From Vibrio aphrogenes (lineage in GTDB: Bacteria > Pseudomonadota > Gammaproteobacteria > Enterobacterales > Vibrionaceae): DNA of 64,000 nucleotides. Under the pieces are notes generated by a model that was given only the letters and a program-made list of their open reading frames with translations, made no database searches and was not told the origin of the DNA. Made by a program: the position numbers and the translations under genes. Positions 9,235 to 18,068 of the stretch are shown here, one piece after another. Each line of letters starts with the position of its first letter. Positions within the stretch are counted from its first letter, which is position 1. The stretch covers positions 2,265,619-2,329,618 of the forward strand of contig NZ_AP018689.1 in the NCBI RefSeq assembly GCF_002157735.2. Reading direction: 5' to 3'.

Positions 9235-10287
9235 ATGCCATTATTTCATTCTCCACCTAAATCTTTGTGTTTTTTACGTTTATCCGCCATTGGTGATGTG
9301 TGCCATGCAGTTGCTGCGGTACAAGCTGTGCAGCGTCACTGGCCAGAGACTAAAATCACTTGGATCATCGGAAAAGTAGAAGCCCAACTTCTTAATGGCT
9401 TAGAAGGCGTTGAGTTGATTATTTTCGATAAAAAAGCCGGTTATGCGGGAATGAAAGCAGTATGGCAGCAACTCAAAGGCCGCCGTTTTGATGCGCTTAT
9501 CCATATGCAACTCGCTTTACGTGCGAGCCTTCTCACTGTCGGAATCAAAGCTACCTACAAAGTTGGATTTAATAAACAGCGCGCCAAAGAAGGCCAGTGG
9601 TTATTTACCAATAAAAAAATTAATGACGTTAACTCTCAGCATGTTTTAGATAGCTTTTTATCGTTTGTTGAATACCTCGGGGTACCGAAGCAATCTCCCA
9701 AATGGACGATGCCCATCGCACCCTCTGATCTTGATTGGGTCAATCAACGTATTCCACTGCAACAAAACGTGCTCGTGATCAGCCCTGCCGCAAGTAAAGA
9801 TGAAAGGAACTGGGTGACTGAACGTTATGCTCAGGTTGCTGATCATGCCAGTGAACAAGGTTATCAAGTCATCTTATGTGGCTCACCAAGTGAACGGGAA
9901 ATCCAACTTGGCCAACAGATTAGCCAACGGATGACGCACCCCGTCACGAACCTTATAGGGCAAACTTCGCTCAAGCAATTACTGGCTCTGTTACAGCGAG
10001 CTGACGTGGTTCTCGCTCCCGATTCAGGCCCAGCCCACATGGCAACAACTCAAGGAACTCCGGTGATTGGTTTGTATGCCCACAGTAACCCTAAACGTAC
10101 TGGCCCTTATTTAAGCCTCAACACAACGGTGAGTGTTTATGAACAATGCCTCCAGCAACAATATGGAAAGTCCAGTTCTGAATTACCTTGGGGAACTCGC
10201 GTGAAAGGGGCTGAACTGATGAATCAGATCACTTTAGATGATGTCATCGAGCAATTTGATATTCTTACTACTATAAATAAAGGTTGA
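9235..10287 (+). CDS. GT9-family glycosyltransferase (heptosyltransferase-like)
   Basis: The protein from the ATG at 9235 is 350 residues and begins with a short leader followed by CFLRLSAIGDVCHAVAAV, the classical N-terminus of LPS heptosyltransferases I/III. The C-terminal donor motif is APDSGPAHMATTQGTPVIG. An in-frame ATG at 9169 would add 22 hydrophobic residues and overlaps the divergent repeat region, so I prefer 9235, though the ribosome site is weak in both cases. The waaE-like gene starts 6 bp after the stop. It is probably a third core heptosyltransferase; its sequence alone does not distinguish WaaC from WaaQ types. Confidence 0.85.
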   Translation: MPLFHSPPKSLCFLRLSAIGDVCHAVAAVQAVQRHWPETKITWIIGKVEAQLLNGLEGVELIIFDKKAGYAGMKAVWQQLKGRRFDALIHMQLALRASLLTVGIKATYKVGFNKQRAKEGQWLFTNKKINDVNSQHVLDSFLSFVEYLGVPKQSPKWTMPIAPSDLDWVNQRIPLQQNVLVISPAASKDERNWVTERYAQVADHASEQGYQVILCGSPSEREIQLGQQISQRMTHPVTNLIGQTSLKQLLALLQRADVVLAPDSGPAHMATTQGTPVIGLYAHSNPKRTGPYLSLNTTVSVYEQCLQQQYGKSSSELPWGTRVKGAELMNQITLDDVIEQFDILTTINKG

Positions 10288-10293
10288 TGTTTT

Positions 10294-11067
10294 ATGAGTG
10301 CTCCAACACTTGCCGTCGCATTAATTGTCAAAAATGAAGAAAAACATTTAGCCGCTTGCTTAGATACCGTTAAAGATTGGGTTGATGAAATTGTCATCCT
10401 CGATTCAGGCAGTACCGATCAAACCGAAGAGATTGCCCGACAATATACAGACAAATTTTATGTCAATCTGCAATGGCCAGGCTTTGGACCTCAACGTCAA
10501 CTCGCTCAAGGCTACGTAGAAAGTGATTATATTTTGTGGCTTGATGCCGATGAACAAGTCACCACTGAATTAAAGCAACATATCCAACAGGTTATCAAAG
10601 AGAATAAACCAAACTGCGTTTATAAAGTTGATCGCTTAAGTACCGCTTTTGGAAAGAAAATCAAATATTCTGGTTGGTCTCCAGATTGGGTGACTCGCTT
10701 ATATAAAACTACAGATACCCAATATAATGAAGCGCTCGTGCATGAAAGTGTTGTAGTACCAAGCTCGTACCAAGTGATCGCCCTTAAAGGTAAGTTATTG
10801 CATAATACCTTTGATGAATTAAGCCAATATACTCGTAAAACCTCTTTATATATGAAATCTTGGGCCGATCAACGTGAAGGAAAAAAGAAAAGCTCTCTGT
10901 TTTCAGCAATCTCCCATGCTTTTTTCCGCTTTATTAAAATGTATTTTATTAAGCTCGGTTTTTTAGATGGTCGTCACGGCTTACTACTGGCTATATTAAG
11001 TGCGAATACTACTTTCACCCGCTATGCAGATTTATGGCTTAGAGATTATCAAAAATCTAAAAAATAA
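10294..11067 (+). CDS. waaE: GT2-family LPS core glycosyltransferase, WaaE/KdtX type
   Basis: The 257-residue protein starts with LAVALIVKNEEKHLAACL and contains ILDSGSTDQT and the metal-binding LDADE at 83-87. This is the pattern of the WaaE/KdtX branch of GT2 enzymes, which add glucose to heptose I of the inner core. A hydrophobic segment lies near residues 205-225. The start ATG follows the preceding gene's stop by 6 bp, indicating cotranscription with the GT9 gene. The assignment to this family is firm; the exact sugar is inferred. Confidence 0.82.
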   Translation: MSAPTLAVALIVKNEEKHLAACLDTVKDWVDEIVILDSGSTDQTEEIARQYTDKFYVNLQWPGFGPQRQLAQGYVESDYILWLDADEQVTTELKQHIQQVIKENKPNCVYKVDRLSTAFGKKIKYSGWSPDWVTRLYKTTDTQYNEALVHESVVVPSSYQVIALKGKLLHNTFDELSQYTRKTSLYMKSWADQREGKKKSSLFSAISHAFFRFIKMYFIKLGFLDGRHGLLLAILSANTTFTRYADLWLRDYQKSKK

Positions 11068-11094
11068 TAGCCGGCCTTAATTCACCGATCATAA

Positions 11095-11114
11095 AGGGGC
11101 CGCATTTGGCCCCT
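11095..11114 (+). terminator. Hairpin downstream of waaE
   Basis: The arms AGGGGCC (11095-11101) and GGCCCCT (11108-11114) form a GC-rich hairpin with a 6-base loop, about 30 bp after the waaE stop. It is followed by an AT-rich but not purely T tract, so it may be a modest terminator. Confidence 0.55.
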
Positions 11115-11130
11115 GAATTTATTCTAGCTG

Positions 11131-11155
11131 TTATACCAATTGTACTAATTATCTG
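11131..11155. repeat. 25-bp intergenic motif, first copy
   Basis: The sequence beginning TTATACCAAT and ending AATTATCTG is found again with two mismatches at 63848-63872. It lies between the waaE hairpin and the convergent epimerase gene. It may be the edge of a small mobile or palindromic element, but no partner end can be defined here. Confidence 0.5.
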
Positions 11156-11173
11156 CGCATGATTGGCGTGCAC

Positions 11174-12178
11174 TCAAACTTTATAAAACTCTCGATACCA
11201 TTTCACAAAATTCGCAACGCCTTGTTTGACTGACATCGATGGCTTATAACCTGTCACATCAAACAAGTCTTGTGTATCCGCGTATGTGGCATACACATCC
11301 CCGGGCTGCATTGGCATAAAGTTTTTGTTCGCTTCTACACCAAGTGAATCTTCCAAAGCTTCAATAAATTCCATCAATTTAACAGGGTTACCATTACCAA
11401 TATTGTAGATCTTGTAAGGGGCTGAACTGGTTGCTGGTGAACCGGTTTCTACCGCCCACTGTGTATTTTTTTGTGGGATAACATCTTGAATACGGATCAC
11501 ACCTTCAACAATGTCATCAATATAAGTAAAGTCACGCTGCATATTACCATTGTTGTAAACATCGATTTGCTGCCCTTCGACCATCGCTTTGGTGAATTTA
11601 AACAGTGCCATGTCCGGGCGTCCCCATGGACCATACACCGTAAAGAAGCGCAAACCGGTTGTTGGCACACCATATAAATGAGAGTAAGTGTGCGCCATTA
11701 ATTCATTGGATTTCTTCGTTGCGGCATAAAGAGAAATAGGATGATCAACACTATCCGCGGTATCAAACGGCATCTTTTGATTCAAACCGTATACTGAGCT
11801 AGAAGAGGCATACACCAAATGCTCAATATGATGATGACGACAGCCTTCTAAAATAGTTAAGTGCCCCACTAAGTTGCTGTCAGCATACGCCATTGGGTTA
11901 TCGATGGAATAACGAACGCCTGCCTGTGCAGCTAGGTGAATCACCCGCTGGAAACCTTGCTCAGCAAATAAAGCCGCCACGCCTTCTCTATCTGCTAAAT
12001 CTAATTCGATAAAGGTAAAGTTGTCATGACTAGCGCGCTGTAAACGAGCGTGTTTTAGCTCTACAGAGTAGTAGTCATTTAAATTATCAATCCCAACTAC
12101 TTGATGACCCGCTTGGCATAAACGCTCGACCACCGCAGATCCAATAAAGCCTGCCGCTCCTGTCACTAAATATTTCAT
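11174..12178 (-). CDS. NAD-dependent epimerase, UDP-glucuronate 4-epimerase type
   Basis: From the ATG ending at 12178 the protein is 334 residues. It has the short-chain dehydrogenase Rossmann motif GAAGFIG (7-13), SSSSVYG near 125 and the catalytic YAATK (151-155). Length and the N-terminal region (DNLNDYYSVELKHARL) fit the CapI/LspL branch, which interconverts UDP-glucuronate and UDP-galacturonate. A GTG two codons upstream is only 3 bp from the AGGT ribosome site, while the ATG has 9-bp spacing, so the ATG is chosen. The product would supply uronic acid for LPS core or capsule. The gene stands alone on its strand. Confidence 0.87.
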   Translation of the reverse strand: MKYLVTGAAGFIGSAVVERLCQAGHQVVGIDNLNDYYSVELKHARLQRASHDNFTFIELDLADREGVAALFAEQGFQRVIHLAAQAGVRYSIDNPMAYADSNLVGHLTILEGCRHHHIEHLVYASSSSVYGLNQKMPFDTADSVDHPISLYAATKKSNELMAHTYSHLYGVPTTGLRFFTVYGPWGRPDMALFKFTKAMVEGQQIDVYNNGNMQRDFTYIDDIVEGVIRIQDVIPQKNTQWAVETGSPATSSAPYKIYNIGNGNPVKLMEFIEALEDSLGVEANKNFMPMQPGDVYATYADTQDLFDVTGYKPSMSVKQGVANFVKWYREFYKV

Positions 12179-12344
12179 ATACACATTACCTATTCATTCT
12201 AATAGCCTAATTTTATGCCAGCCGACCGCTAATGACTACCTGCAACACCCCTTAAACTAAAAATCCATTAATACTGATAGCTTTACCCTCATTGTTTTGA
12301 AATACTAGTTTCCTATTTTCAACTTAACTTTATGCCCATAATCG

Positions 12345-13385
12345 ATGAATATTTGCCATGTTAACCTTGCCTCTGGATTCAGTGGCGGTGAAAGACAAAC
12401 TCTACAACTGATAAAACAACAAGTCAGCGAAGGCTATCAACTCACTGTCGTCATGAACCCTAAAAGTGCATTAGTAGACGAAGTCCGTAAACTTGGCTGT
12501 AATATTATTCTTGCTAAACATTTTACTGCCATGCACAGCAAAAAAATCACACAAAATTGTGCGCTGATTCATGTCCATGAAGGACGAGCGATCTATTGGG
12601 CTCTCATTCAACACCTTTTGTATGGCATTCCATATATCGTGACGCGACGAATTGATAACCCACTAAAAAATAAATGGCTATCAAATCTCGCTTATCGAAA
12701 AGCAGCAGCTTTAGTCGGCTTAAGTCGAGAAATTGTCTCAAAACTTGAAGAACGACACCCTTCAAACAAAATATTTAAGATCCCAAGCTCTCCGGTAAGC
12801 TACCCCGTTGATGAACATAAAGTTGAGAAAATCCACAATGAATTTCGTGGTAAATTCATTGTGATTCATGCCGCTAATATGTTGAAACACAAAGGCTTTG
12901 ATACCACAGTAGCCGCGGCAAAAATATTAGGTATTAGTAATCCTAGAATTGCCTTTTTATTGCTAGGTGATGGCCCAGAAAGAAACACGCTAGAACATGA
13001 TGCAAGAGGTCTCACCAATATCCGATTTATGGGTAAGCAAAGTGATATGGGCTCAATGTTTGCAGCCGCAGATTTATTGATCCACCCCTCTTATAGTGAA
13101 GGTTTAGGTTCGGTCATTCTTGAAGGTATTGTCGCCGGGCTTCCTGTTATAGGAAGTAATGCAGGAGGCATTCCCGATATTATTGAACACGAAGTCTCTG
13201 GTTTATTATGTGAACCCGGTAATGCCAAACAACTGGCCCAACAAATCGACCAATTAGAACGTGATAAGATTTTACGTCATAATATAAAAACAGGTGCTAA
13301 AGAAAAGCTGAAACAATTTGATATTGCTTATACAGCTACTCTCTACAAAGATATTTACACCAAAGTAATGAGTAATTCCCTATGA
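12345..13385 (+). CDS. GT4-family glycosyltransferase
   Basis: The 346-residue protein is a GT-B fold enzyme. It has the glycine-rich N-terminal stretch [11 protein letters not shown], a phosphate-binding segment near residue 180 ([13 protein letters not shown]), and the C-terminal GT4 motif [15 protein letters not shown] followed by NAGGIPDII. Its stop overlaps the coaD start by 4 bp (ATGA). Coupling of an LPS glycosyltransferase to coaD is common in Vibrio-like waa regions as I recall them. The donor sugar cannot be read from the sequence. Confidence 0.85.
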   Translation: MNICHVNLASGFSGGERQTLQLIKQQVSEGYQLTVVMNPKSALVDEVRKLGCNIILAKHFTAMHSKKITQNCALIHVHEGRAIYWALIQHLLYGIPYIVTRRIDNPLKNKWLSNLAYRKAAALVGLSREIVSKLEERHPSNKIFKIPSSPVSYPVDEHKVEKIHNEFRGKFIVIHAANMLKHKGFDTTVAAAKILGISNPRIAFLLLGDGPERNTLEHDARGLTNIRFMGKQSDMGSMFAAADLLIHPSYSEGLGSVILEGIVAGLPVIGSNAGGIPDIIEHEVSGLLCEPGNAKQLAQQIDQLERDKILRHNIKTGAKEKLKQFDIAYTATLYKDIYTKVMSNSL

Positions 13386-13894
13386 CAACACCTACACATG
13401 ACAGCGCTTTACCTACACCCGCCATTTATCCTGGCACTTTTGATCCCATTACCAATGGTCATTTTGACTTGATTAAACGCAGTGCTCGTTTGTTTGACAG
13501 TGTTGTGGTAGCAGTGGCCGAAAGCCCAAGTAAGAAAACCATGTTTACCTTACAAGAGCGTGTCGACATGGTCAGAGAAGTGACCAAAGGCCTTCCCAAT
13601 GTAACGGTACTGGGCTTTTCAGGGTTATTAGTCGACTTTGCCAAACAACAGCAAACTCATATTTTAATTCGCGGCTTACGCACTACCGTCGATTACGAAT
13701 ATGAATTTGGTCTTACCAGCATGTATCGCAAACTGATGCCTGAGTTAGAAAGTGTCTTCTTAACCCCTACAGAAGAATTTGCCTTCTTGTCTTCAACAAT
13801 CGTGCGTGAAGTGGCTATTCATGGTGGTGAAGTGGATCAATTCTTACATCCGTATGTGGTTGAAAAGATGAAAGAGAAAGTCCCTAGTTCCTAG
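13382..13894 (+). CDS. coaD: Phosphopantetheine adenylyltransferase
   Basis: CoaD makes dephospho-CoA from 4'-phosphopantetheine and ATP. The 170-residue protein carries [12 protein letters not shown] (nucleotidyltransferase HxGH site) and the ISSTxxR-like segment SSTIVREVA. The N-terminus is about ten residues longer than in E. coli, starting at an ATG that overlaps the upstream stop. The last codons (CCT AGT TCC TAG) are made of a TTCCTAG-type heptamer, so the intergenic repeat module supplies the stop codon and the final serines. Confidence 0.95.
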   Translation: MTTPTHDSALPTPAIYPGTFDPITNGHFDLIKRSARLFDSVVVAVAESPSKKTMFTLQERVDMVREVTKGLPNVTVLGFSGLLVDFAKQQQTHILIRGLRTTVDYEYEFGLTSMYRKLMPELESVFLTPTEEFAFLSSTIVREVAIHGGEVDQFLHPYVVEKMKEKVPSS

Positions 13895-14165
13895 TTTCTG
13901 GTTCCTAGGAAAGCAAACAGCGAGCGCTTCGTTTTCACACACAATAACAAATAGATGGTTCAATCTCGTAAGGAGATCCTGAACTACGCTCCTACGTCGC
14001 TATTCAGGATAACGACTATTTTTTAGTGTTCGTGTTACATTCGCCCCATAACGCAAAACTAACAATCCTATCCTAATCTTTTCGGTTCACCCCCTCATCC
14101 CTAGGAACTAGGAACTAGGAACTAGGAACTAGGAACTAGGAACTAGGAACTAGGAACTAGGAACT
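13883..14165. repeat. Heptamer-ended intergenic module A (coaD-mutM)
   Basis: The left arm (13883-13912) consists of imperfect units CCTAGTT, CCTAGTTT and CTGGTTCCTAGGAAA. The right arm (14101-14163) is nine perfect tandem copies of CTAGGAA, in inverted orientation to the left arm. The interior holds a hairpin with arms ATCCTGAA (13976-13983) and TTCAGGAT (14003-14010) followed by a T-rich stretch. It fills the gap between convergent coaD and mutM and may act as a two-way terminator. There is no coding capacity in it. Confidence 0.9.
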
Positions 14166-14184
14166 ATTAAGATCTAGCAACCCT

Positions 14185-14994
14185 TTATGTTTGGCAACCA
14201 TCACAATAAAAACTATTCCTTTGACCAATCTTCGCCTCCAAGATGACTCCACCGCAACGTGGACACGGTTTTCCAGCCTTGCCATACACCTGTAGTTCTT
14301 GAGCGAAATAGCCTGGCTTACCATCGGCCTGATTAAAATCTTTGAGTGTGGTTCCACCTTGAGTGATCGCGCGTGCTAAAACTTTTTTAATTTCATTGAC
14401 CAATAAAGTTAATTGCTCGAGAGTTAACTGATTGGCCAAGGTTTGGGGGTGGATTTTCGCTCCAAATAACGACTCGCTGGCATAAATATTTCCTACCCCA
14501 ACCACCACTTTATTATCCATAATGAATTGTTTAACCACCACTTTGCGCTTCTGCGCTTTGGTCAATAAGTATTGTGGATTAAAATCATCAGTCAGAGGTT
14601 CAGGGCCTAAATGCGCCATCACCTCATGCTCTGTACCCATTTCACACCATAACCAAGCCCCAAAACGACGCGGATCGTGATAGCGCAAAACTTTGCCATT
14701 GGCTAAAACCAGATCAACATGATCATGTTTATTGGGCTCGATCCAGTGATCTAACACTCTTAAGTTACCAGACATACCTAGGTGAATAATTGCCGTTCCA
14801 GTATCGGTATCTAGCAATAAGTATTTCGCTCGGCGTCGAATCGCGTGAATCACTTGTCCTTGTAATAATTGGATCTCATCAGGCACCAGCCAACGTAACT
14901 GCGGCTGACGTACTTCAATTTTTTGAATAGTTTGATTCAAAAGATGAGGCGTGATCCCCATTCTACTGACTTCAACTTCAGGTAATTCAGGCAT
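14185..14994 (-). CDS. mutM: Formamidopyrimidine-DNA glycosylase (MutM/Fpg)
   Basis: MutM excises 8-oxoguanine and other oxidised purines and nicks the abasic site. The 269-residue protein starts with [10 protein letters not shown], in which the N-terminal proline exposed by Met removal is the catalytic nucleophile. It ends with a zinc finger of the CxxC-x16-CxxC type (CPRCGG ... CDGCQ). Length is normal. It is convergent with coaD across repeat module A, and a long repeat block separates it from rpmG. Confidence 0.96.
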   Translation of the reverse strand: MPELPEVEVSRMGITPHLLNQTIQKIEVRQPQLRWLVPDEIQLLQGQVIHAIRRRAKYLLLDTDTGTAIIHLGMSGNLRVLDHWIEPNKHDHVDLVLANGKVLRYHDPRRFGAWLWCEMGTEHEVMAHLGPEPLTDDFNPQYLLTKAQKRKVVVKQFIMDNKVVVGVGNIYASESLFGAKIHPQTLANQLTLEQLTLLVNEIKKVLARAITQGGTTLKDFNQADGKPGYFAQELQVYGKAGKPCPRCGGVILEAKIGQRNSFYCDGCQT

Positions 14995-15049
14995 AAGTCG
15001 TCCTTGGGTATGTAGGTATTAAAATGATTATACGGGATAGATAGATACG

Positions 15050-15212
15050 TGTCTCGGACGAGCATTGTCGAATCTCGGACGCTACGCTGGGTGTTGGAAA
15101 AAGATGTTGCAAGGCTCGGGTGCACTTCGCTTCGAGTGACGGAAAAAGAAAAGATGCTACGAGGCTCGAGTGCGCTTCGCTTCGAGTGGCGGAAAAAGAA
15201 AAGATGCTACAA
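15050..15212. repeat. Short-period GC-rich repeats after the mutM promoter region
   Basis: The block holds imperfect units of about 50 bp built on GGAAAAAGAAAAGATGCTAC (at 15141 and 15191) and on CGCTTCGCTTCGAGTG. The same CGCTTCGCTTCGAG words occur in the intergenic blocks at 19866 and 24040. Short open frames here are translations of the repeats and show no gene-like features. Confidence 0.75.
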
Positions 15213-15750
15213 GACGCGAAACTGCTTTTCGGCTCTCGAGCGAAGCGTCCCCGTCACTCGCCCTGAAATGAGTAAATAAAACAACACATCGTCATTTCGC
15301 ACGTGAACCTAAGCGAAGACGATATGGAATCTCCTACAGCATGTTGAGGCTCGAATGCTTGAAGGAGATCCTGAACTGCACTCCTTCGTCGCTTTTCAGG
15401 ATGACGAATTTATTTCTTTTGGCTTTATCCTTAGCCACGACAAACGAAGCAGTCGAGACACGAAACCGCTTTTCGGCTCTCGAGCGAAGCGTCCCCGTCA
15501 CTCGCCCTGAAATGAGTAAATAAAACAACACATCGTCATTTCGCACGTGAACCTAAGCGAAGACGATATGGAATCTCCTACAGCATGTTGAGGCTCGAAT
15601 GCTTGAAGGAGATCCTGAACTGCACTCCTTCGTCGCTTTTCAGGATGACGACTTTATTTCTTTTGGCTTTATCCTTAGCCACGACAAGCGAAGCAGTCGA
15701 GACGCGAAACCGCTTTTCGGCTCTCGAGTGAAGCGTCCCCGTTACTCGTC
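15213..15750. repeat. 244-bp tandem duplication between mutM and rpmG
   Basis: Two nearly identical 244-bp units lie at 15213-15456 and 15457-15700, with a third partial start at 15701 to about 15750. Each begins with GACGCGAAAC or GACACGAAAC, carries the TTTTCGGCTCTCGAG motif, a CATCGTCATTTCGCACG segment and one copy of the ATCCTGAA...TTCAGGAT hairpin (15368-15402 and 15612-15646). No credible open reading frame is present. The near identity of the copies indicates a recent duplication. Confidence 0.93.
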
Positions 15751-15767
15751 CCTAATTCGAAACAAAA

Positions 15768-15799
15768 AAAACCCAGCCTACCGAAGTAGTCTGGGTTTT
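15768..15799 (-). terminator. Rho-independent terminator of rpmB-rpmG
   Basis: The arms AAAACCCAG-C-CTAC and GTAG-T-CTGGGTTTT form a strong hairpin with a CGAA loop region. Read leftward it is followed by a T run (15762-15769 as A on the plus strand). It lies about 25 bp after the rpmG stop. Confidence 0.88.
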
Positions 15800-15822
15800 C
15801 AATTTCTAAAGAGGAAAACCAA

Positions 15823-15990
15823 TTACTTGATTTTAGCTTCTTTATACATAACGTGCTGGCGAACTACTGGATCAAATTTCTTGATCTCAAATTTGCCTGG
15901 CATGTTACGTTTGTTTTTGTCAGTTGTGTAGAAGTGACCTGTTCCAGCAGAAGATACTAGACGGATTTTCTCACGAATGCCTTTAGCCAT
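15823..15990 (-). CDS. rpmG: 50S ribosomal protein L33
   Basis: The 55-residue protein ([20 protein letters not shown] at the start, ending KEAKIK) is L33 of the large subunit. It follows rpmB by 13 bp, the usual rpmBG operon, and ends just before a strong terminator. It lacks the paired cysteines of the zinc-binding form, so it is the zinc-independent type. Confidence 0.97.
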   Translation of the reverse strand: MAKGIREKIRLVSSAGTGHFYTTDKNKRNMPGKFEIKKFDPVVRQHVMYKEAKIK

Positions 15991-16003
15991 TGTTCAATTC
16001 CTC

Positions 16004-16240
16004 TTATACGTTCTCGCCACGAGCACGGATATCAACAAGAACAGCATCGATGCCTTTCTTATCAATAATACGCATACCCTTAGCAGTTAGACGTAGTTTA
16101 ACAAAGCGTTTTTCGCTCTCTACCCAAAAACGGTGAGTTTGTAGGTTCGGCAGAAAACGACGCTTGGTAGCATTTCGTGCGTGTGAACGGTTGTTACCCG
16201 TTACAGGACGCTTACCAGTTACTTGGCATACTCGGGACAT
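16004..16240 (-). CDS. rpmB: 50S ribosomal protein L28
   Basis: The 78-residue protein begins [20 protein letters not shown], the conserved start of L28. A longer frame begins five codons upstream, but the ATG ending at 16240 gives the normal family length. It is the first gene of the rpmBG operon, transcribed from tandem promoters at 16332-16360 and 16480-16507. Confidence 0.97.
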   Translation of the reverse strand: MSRVCQVTGKRPVTGNNRSHARNATKRRFLPNLQTHRFWVESEKRFVKLRLTAKGMRIIDKKGIDAVLVDIRARGENV

Positions 16241-16331
16241 GAATGTCTTCTCCAAATCGTTTCAGCTCGATATCACCTTGGGGCAAAAACCGCTATGGAA
16301 AAACCCATACCAAGGCTATCAAAGGTCGCGC

Positions 16332-16360
16332 ATTATACTAACTTGATATGCATTGCTCAA
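16332..16360 (-). promoter_or_regulatory. Sigma-70 promoter P1 of rpmBG
   Basis: On the minus strand a TTGAGC -35 box (16355-16360) and a perfect TATAAT -10 box (16332-16337) are separated by 17 bp. The bases after the -10 box are GCGCGACC. Such a GC-rich discriminator is typical of ribosomal promoters under stringent control. Confidence 0.8.
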
Positions 16361-16479
16361 GACCTGTACTGATCCTTTTTAGGAAAAACGCGATCTTTTT
16401 TTGAACAGAGCAGTTTTTTAAACGCTTTTTTGTATAAAAACTAAAGAGCTGAATTAGGTTCTATAAAATTAGTGCGCGG

Positions 16480-16507
16480 ATTGTATCAGATTTTAGCGGA
16501 CTAACAA
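16480..16507 (-). promoter_or_regulatory. Possible second promoter P2 of rpmBG
   Basis: On the minus strand TTGTTA (16502-16507) and TACAAT (16480-16485) are separated by 16 bp and followed by a GC-rich CCGCGCAC segment. It lies about 150 bp upstream of P1. The remaining sequence of this 388-bp gap is AT-rich without an open frame. Confidence 0.5.
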
Positions 16508-16552
16508 GAAAAAAGGAGGTCTAATTTTGCTACAACGGCCAATTTAGAAATT

Positions 16553-17093
16553 GGTTCCTAGCTCCTGGTCCCTAGTTCCTAGGAAAAACCACTGAAACTC
16601 TTTACTTATTCTTGACCAAGCAACTTCTTTACTTAACTGTATATACTCTTGATTTTATTAATCCAGCCAACATTCGACTGACTTGCAAGGTACTCTGTTG
16701 TAATAATTCGTATTGCTCTCCTGAAAGATAACCAAACTCTTTTGCTAATAATATCTGGGTATATAATTCACCAGCAGATCCCTTTGCTATATATAAAAAA
16801 CGAACAGATTCTTTTACCGTTTCACGCTCTTCCCCTTCCGCAATATTGGATGGAATAGAAGTAGCTGATCGTGTGATTTGATCTTTAAATCCGTAATCTT
16901 TACAACCTTTAAAGCTAGTATGAATCAAAAGCGCCACCTTCATACTTTTTCGCCACACTTCTAAGTTTTTATAGTTCATCTTCCATCTCTTTATTAACCA
17001 AGTTTATCGCTACAGCACTTATCAAGCCCAACCTTGAACTGCAACTCTCAACTAAACGCTTTTTCTTTTCCTAGAAACTAGGGACCAGGAACC
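16553..17093. mobile_element. Heptamer-ended module B with near-perfect terminal inverted repeats and a four-helix-bundle gene
   Basis: The left end (16553-16588) and the inverted right end (17065-17093) share CCTGGTCCCTAGTT-CTAGGAAAA with a single mismatch across about 24 bp; both start with GGTTCCT when read inward. The 541-bp unit sits between radC and rpmB and carries one gene at 16629-16979. No transposase is present. It belongs to the same class as the gene-free modules A and C-G, and looks like a non-autonomous element with cargo. Confidence 0.7.
16629..16979 (-). CDS. Four-helix-bundle protein (S23/IVS-type family)
   Basis: The 116-residue protein has the family pattern NLEVWRKSMKVA at the start, then FGFKDQITRSATSIPSN-like residues (here YGFKDQITRSATSIPSN), IAEGEERET and a C-terminal helix with SRMLAGLIKS. 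This family was first seen in intervening sequences of 23S rRNA genes and is related to the Avd accessory protein of diversity-generating retroelements. It probably forms a pentameric helical barrel, with unknown cellular role. Here no rRNA or reverse transcriptase is nearby, and the gene is boxed in by the inverted ends of repeat module B. It is more AT-rich than radC. Confidence 0.88.
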   Translation of the reverse strand: MNYKNLEVWRKSMKVALLIHTSFKGCKDYGFKDQITRSATSIPSNIAEGEERETVKESVRFLYIAKGSAGELYTQILLAKEFGYLSGEQYELLQQSTLQVSRMLAGLIKSRVYTVK

Positions 17094-17116
17094 CTCTTCT
17101 TTCACGAGCTTCGCAC

Positions 17117-17791
17117 TCACATCCACCCCCTCTCTGCAAACGACACCACCTCACCATCGCCAATCACAAAATGATCTAAGATCCGGATATCAACCAAATT
17201 CATAGCATCAACTAAGCGACGTGTAATGCGGCGGTCGGCATCACTCGGTTCGGCAATACCTGAAGGGTGGTTATGCGCTAAAATTAACGCTGCGGCATTA
17301 AAATGCATCGCACGTTTAACCACTTCTCTTGGATAAACGGACGCCGCATCAATAGTGCCTTCAAACATGATTTCATCACTGATCACTCGATTCTGATTAT
17401 CTAAAAATAAAACATAAAAGGCTTCTCGGTGGCGGTCGCGCAATATGCTACTTAAATATTGTTTAGTATGTTGCGGGCTAGTGAGCGCATCGCCACGTTT
17501 TATAGTTTCCGCCAGATAACGCTTAGTCATTTCCACTACCGCTTGTAATTGGGCAAATTTAGCGCTTCCTAATCCTTTATGAGCACAAAATTGACTTTGA
17601 CTGGCCGATAACAACGCCCTTAATGAACCAAATTCTTTTAATAAAAAATCAGCTAATTCAATGGCATTCATCCCTTGCAAGCCTGTGCGTAGAAAAATAG
17701 CCAACAATTCCGCATCACTTAACGATTGTGCACCACGTGCTAATAACTTTTCTCTTGGGCGTGATTCTTGTGGAAGCAGTTTTAAGGACAT
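17117..17791 (-). CDS. radC: RadC-family JAB/MPN+ protein
   Basis: The 224-residue protein has an N-terminal helix-hairpin-helix-like part (residues 1-95) and a JAB metalloprotease-like domain with the motif HNHPSG at 173-178 followed by the conserved aspartate of PSDAD. RadC was once linked to DNA repair, but the role of the chromosomal protein is not settled. It is divergent from coaBC, with a 277-bp gap (17792-18068) that should hold both promoters; I see no repeat there. Confidence 0.95.
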   Translation of the reverse strand: MSLKLLPQESRPREKLLARGAQSLSDAELLAIFLRTGLQGMNAIELADFLLKEFGSLRALLSASQSQFCAHKGLGSAKFAQLQAVVEMTKRYLAETIKRGDALTSPQHTKQYLSSILRDRHREAFYVLFLDNQNRVISDEIMFEGTIDAASVYPREVVKRAMHFNAAALILAHNHPSGIAEPSDADRRITRRLVDAMNLVDIRILDHFVIGDGEVVSFAERGWM

Positions 17792-18068
17792 GATCTGAGC
17801 TCAACAATGAAAAGCCTGATCACAGCAAGCTTTTGGTGTGAACACAAAAAGAGAAATAAAAAGTAAACTCAAGATCTTAATAATGGAGCGAATAAAAACA
17901 CGTTACAATAAAAGCGTTATTTCACTCGAAAGCTCGGTATTTGTTCTCTAAAGCGGAAACTTGATAAGAATATCGAGGTTGCGGCATCACCATTGGATAA
18001 ACTTGTGATAACTTATAGAGCCAGAAACCACCAAAAAACAGCTCTCAATAGACATCAGGTAGATTATT

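Noticed and set aside
15049..15931. Short open frames on both strands between mutM and rpmG
   Set aside because: They are made of the 50-bp and 244-bp repeats and show the same peptide again in each copy; no coding signal.
16629..16979. Diversity-generating retroelement (Avd-like gene)
   Set aside because: There is no reverse transcriptase and no template/variable repeat pair nearby; only the four-helix-bundle family resemblance remains.
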